From: Deltaproteobacteria bacterium
Lineage (GTDB): Bacteria > Desulfobacterota > GWC2-55-46 > S146-70
Length of the DNA stretch: 5,432 nucleotides
Direction: 5' to 3'
NCBI GenBank assembly: GCA_015492395.1
Contig: WGFD01000101.1
Coordinates: 1 to 5,432, forward strand
In this document: one piece after another, positions 4,444-5,432 of the stretch
Layout: every line of letters starts with the position of its first letter
How positions within the stretch are numbered: the stretch's first letter is position 1
Notes under the pieces: generated by a model
The model's input: only the letters and a program-made list of their open reading frames with translations
The model's database searches: none
What the model was told of the DNA's origin: nothing
Program-made: the position numbers and the translations under genes

Positions 4444-5432
4444 ATGGAAACGGAAGAATCTGCTTGTGCGCCTCATTTAACCGAGGGACGCGAGCCTTTC
4501 ATCCTGTTCACCGAGGGGGATGTGCTCTATAATGAGATGTTGTCGTCTATTGCGTCGTCGCAACGCAGCATCAGACTGGAGAGTTTCATCTTCGCAGATG
4601 ACGAGGTGGGATGGCGTTTTGCTAAAGCTCTGGCCGAAAGTGTTCGAGCAGGGGTTGAGGTCAACCTGCTTATCGATGCCGCCGGTTCTCTCTTCTGGGG
4701 TTCCCGCTCCATGGAAAGGTATCTGCATGAACACGGCGCGCATATACGATGGTTCCATCGTTGGAACTGGCGTGTTCCCATGCGTTATAACAGGCGCGAC
4801 CATCGCAAGCTGCTGGTGGTGGATGAAGAACAGCTCTTTCTGGGTGGGTTTAACATTCACAGAAAAAGCTCCCGTGCCATATTTGGGGAGAGGCGCTGGC
4901 GCGATACCCATGTGCGCATCTCAGGTGGCCTTGCTGTCGAGGCTGCGCGCATGTTTGATGACTTTTGGGATGGGAAGCGTGATTGGCTGTTGAAAAAAGC
5001 TCCGGCTGTCAGCGCTCTGGTGCCAAACCATACTCGTGCTTGCCGGCGGACCCTGCACTGCCTTTATGTGGACAGTTTCCGTAGAGCCGTATCATCGGTA
5101 TATCTTACAACCCCCTATTTTGTGCCGGATCATCGCACACAGCGTGAGCTAAGTGATGCCGCAGGGCGCGGTGTTGATGTGCGCTTGTTGGTGCCGCAAA
5201 AGAGCGATGTATGGCTGGCCAGACCGGCCGCGCAGGCTGCCTACGCTAATTTGTTGAAGGCAGGCGTGCGTATCTATGAATATCTTCCCAGGATGTTGCA
5301 TGCCAAAACGGCCGTGGTTGACGGTAAGTGGGCGACATTAGGAACTGCGAACCTGGATTACCGCAGTTTTTTTGTTAACTATGAGCTGAACCTGGTGACA
5401 CGGGACAGGGATATTTGCAGCGGGCTTAATGC
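4444..5432 (+). CDS. PLD-family cardiolipin synthase (ClsB-like), 3' end outside window
   Basis: Partial gene, at least 329 codons and still open at the right edge; ClsB-type proteins are usually about 390-410 aa, so roughly 60-80 residues are probably missing. Both phospholipase D HKD motifs are present: HRKLLVVD (120-127, followed by GGFNIH) and HAKTAVVD (286-293, followed by GTANLDYRS and NYELN). The LESFIFADDEVG and TTPYFVPD segments are also typical of the cardiolipin synthase branch. These enzymes make cardiolipin by phosphatidyl transfer through a covalent phosphohistidine, usually at the inner membrane. No N-terminal membrane helix is seen, which favours ClsB-like over ClsA-like. The start is uncertain: ATG 4444 leaves about 20 residues before the conserved core but has no clear ribosome site; ATG 4411 or 4387, or TTG 4333 with a nearby GGAG, are alternatives. 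28 of 37 arginines use CGN codons, unlike the upstream genes, which suggests separate ancestry or transfer. Confidence 0.9.
   Translation, partial: METEESACAPHLTEGREPFILFTEGDVLYNEMLSSIASSQRSIRLESFIFADDEVGWRFAKALAESVRAGVEVNLLIDAAGSLFWGSRSMERYLHEHGAHIRWFHRWNWRVPMRYNRRDHRKLLVVDEEQLFLGGFNIHRKSSRAIFGERRWRDTHVRISGGLAVEAARMFDDFWDGKRDWLLKKAPAVSALVPNHTRACRRTLHCLYVDSFRRAVSSVYLTTPYFVPDHRTQRELSDAAGRGVDVRLLVPQKSDVWLARPAAQAAYANLLKAGVRIYEYLPRMLHAKTAVVDGKWATLGTANLDYRSFFVNYELNLVTRDRDICSGLN

Noticed and set aside
4477..4993. Long open frames on both strands (minus 4477-4911; plus 4520-4993)
   Set aside because: They overlap the PLD-family gene, which shows two intact HKD motifs in its own frame; the others read as shadows of it.
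1..5432. CRISPR arrays, tRNA or rRNA genes, insertion sequences, attachment sites
   Set aside because: No regularly spaced repeats, cloverleaf-like segments, transposase motifs or terminal inverted repeats were seen on either strand.

Overview
The window is about 5.4 kb of bacterial DNA with every supported gene on the + strand. It looks like a metal-handling locus, probably for copper, that runs into a foreign-looking lipid gene. Codon choice in the first four sizeable genes (many AGA/AGG arginines and ATA isoleucines, moderate GC) and the protein flavour suggest an environmental anaerobe-type bacterium such as a Nitrospirota or Desulfobacterota member. That assignment is an inference from style only; no rRNA or other taxonomic marker is present.

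Layout: (1) 2-688 is the C-terminal part of a Cu+-exporting P-type ATPase (CopA), cut by the left edge. (2) 689-907 is a gap with a strong Shine-Dalgarno site, a 17-codon ORF and traces of a broken small frame. (3) 908-1054 is a 48-residue stand-alone YHS/TRASH-type metal-binding protein. (4) 1225-2286 is a YHS/TRASH domain fused to a thioredoxin-reductase-like FAD protein that lacks the redox CxxC. (5) 2320-3495 is a GAF-HD-GYP protein, a predicted cyclic-di-GMP phosphodiesterase. (6) 3561-4220 is a membrane methyltransferase of the isoprenylcysteine carboxyl methyltransferase (ICMT) type, the family that includes CzcN/NccN of metal-resistance operons. (7) 4221-4443 is a gap without a convincing gene. 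(8) 4444 to the right edge is a phospholipase-D-type cardiolipin synthase, cut by the window, with clearly different arginine codon use.

Working model (inference): the ATPase exports Cu+, the small YHS protein buffers or delivers the metal, and the YHS-flavoprotein may couple metal binding to NAD(P)H-dependent electron transfer, an arrangement that recalls mercuric reductase (metal-binding domain plus flavoprotein). The HD-GYP protein and the two membrane/lipid enzymes may adjust signalling and envelope under the same stress, but their link to metals rests only on position. The least ordinary item is the YHS-flavoprotein fusion that has lost the thioredoxin-reductase active-site cysteines.
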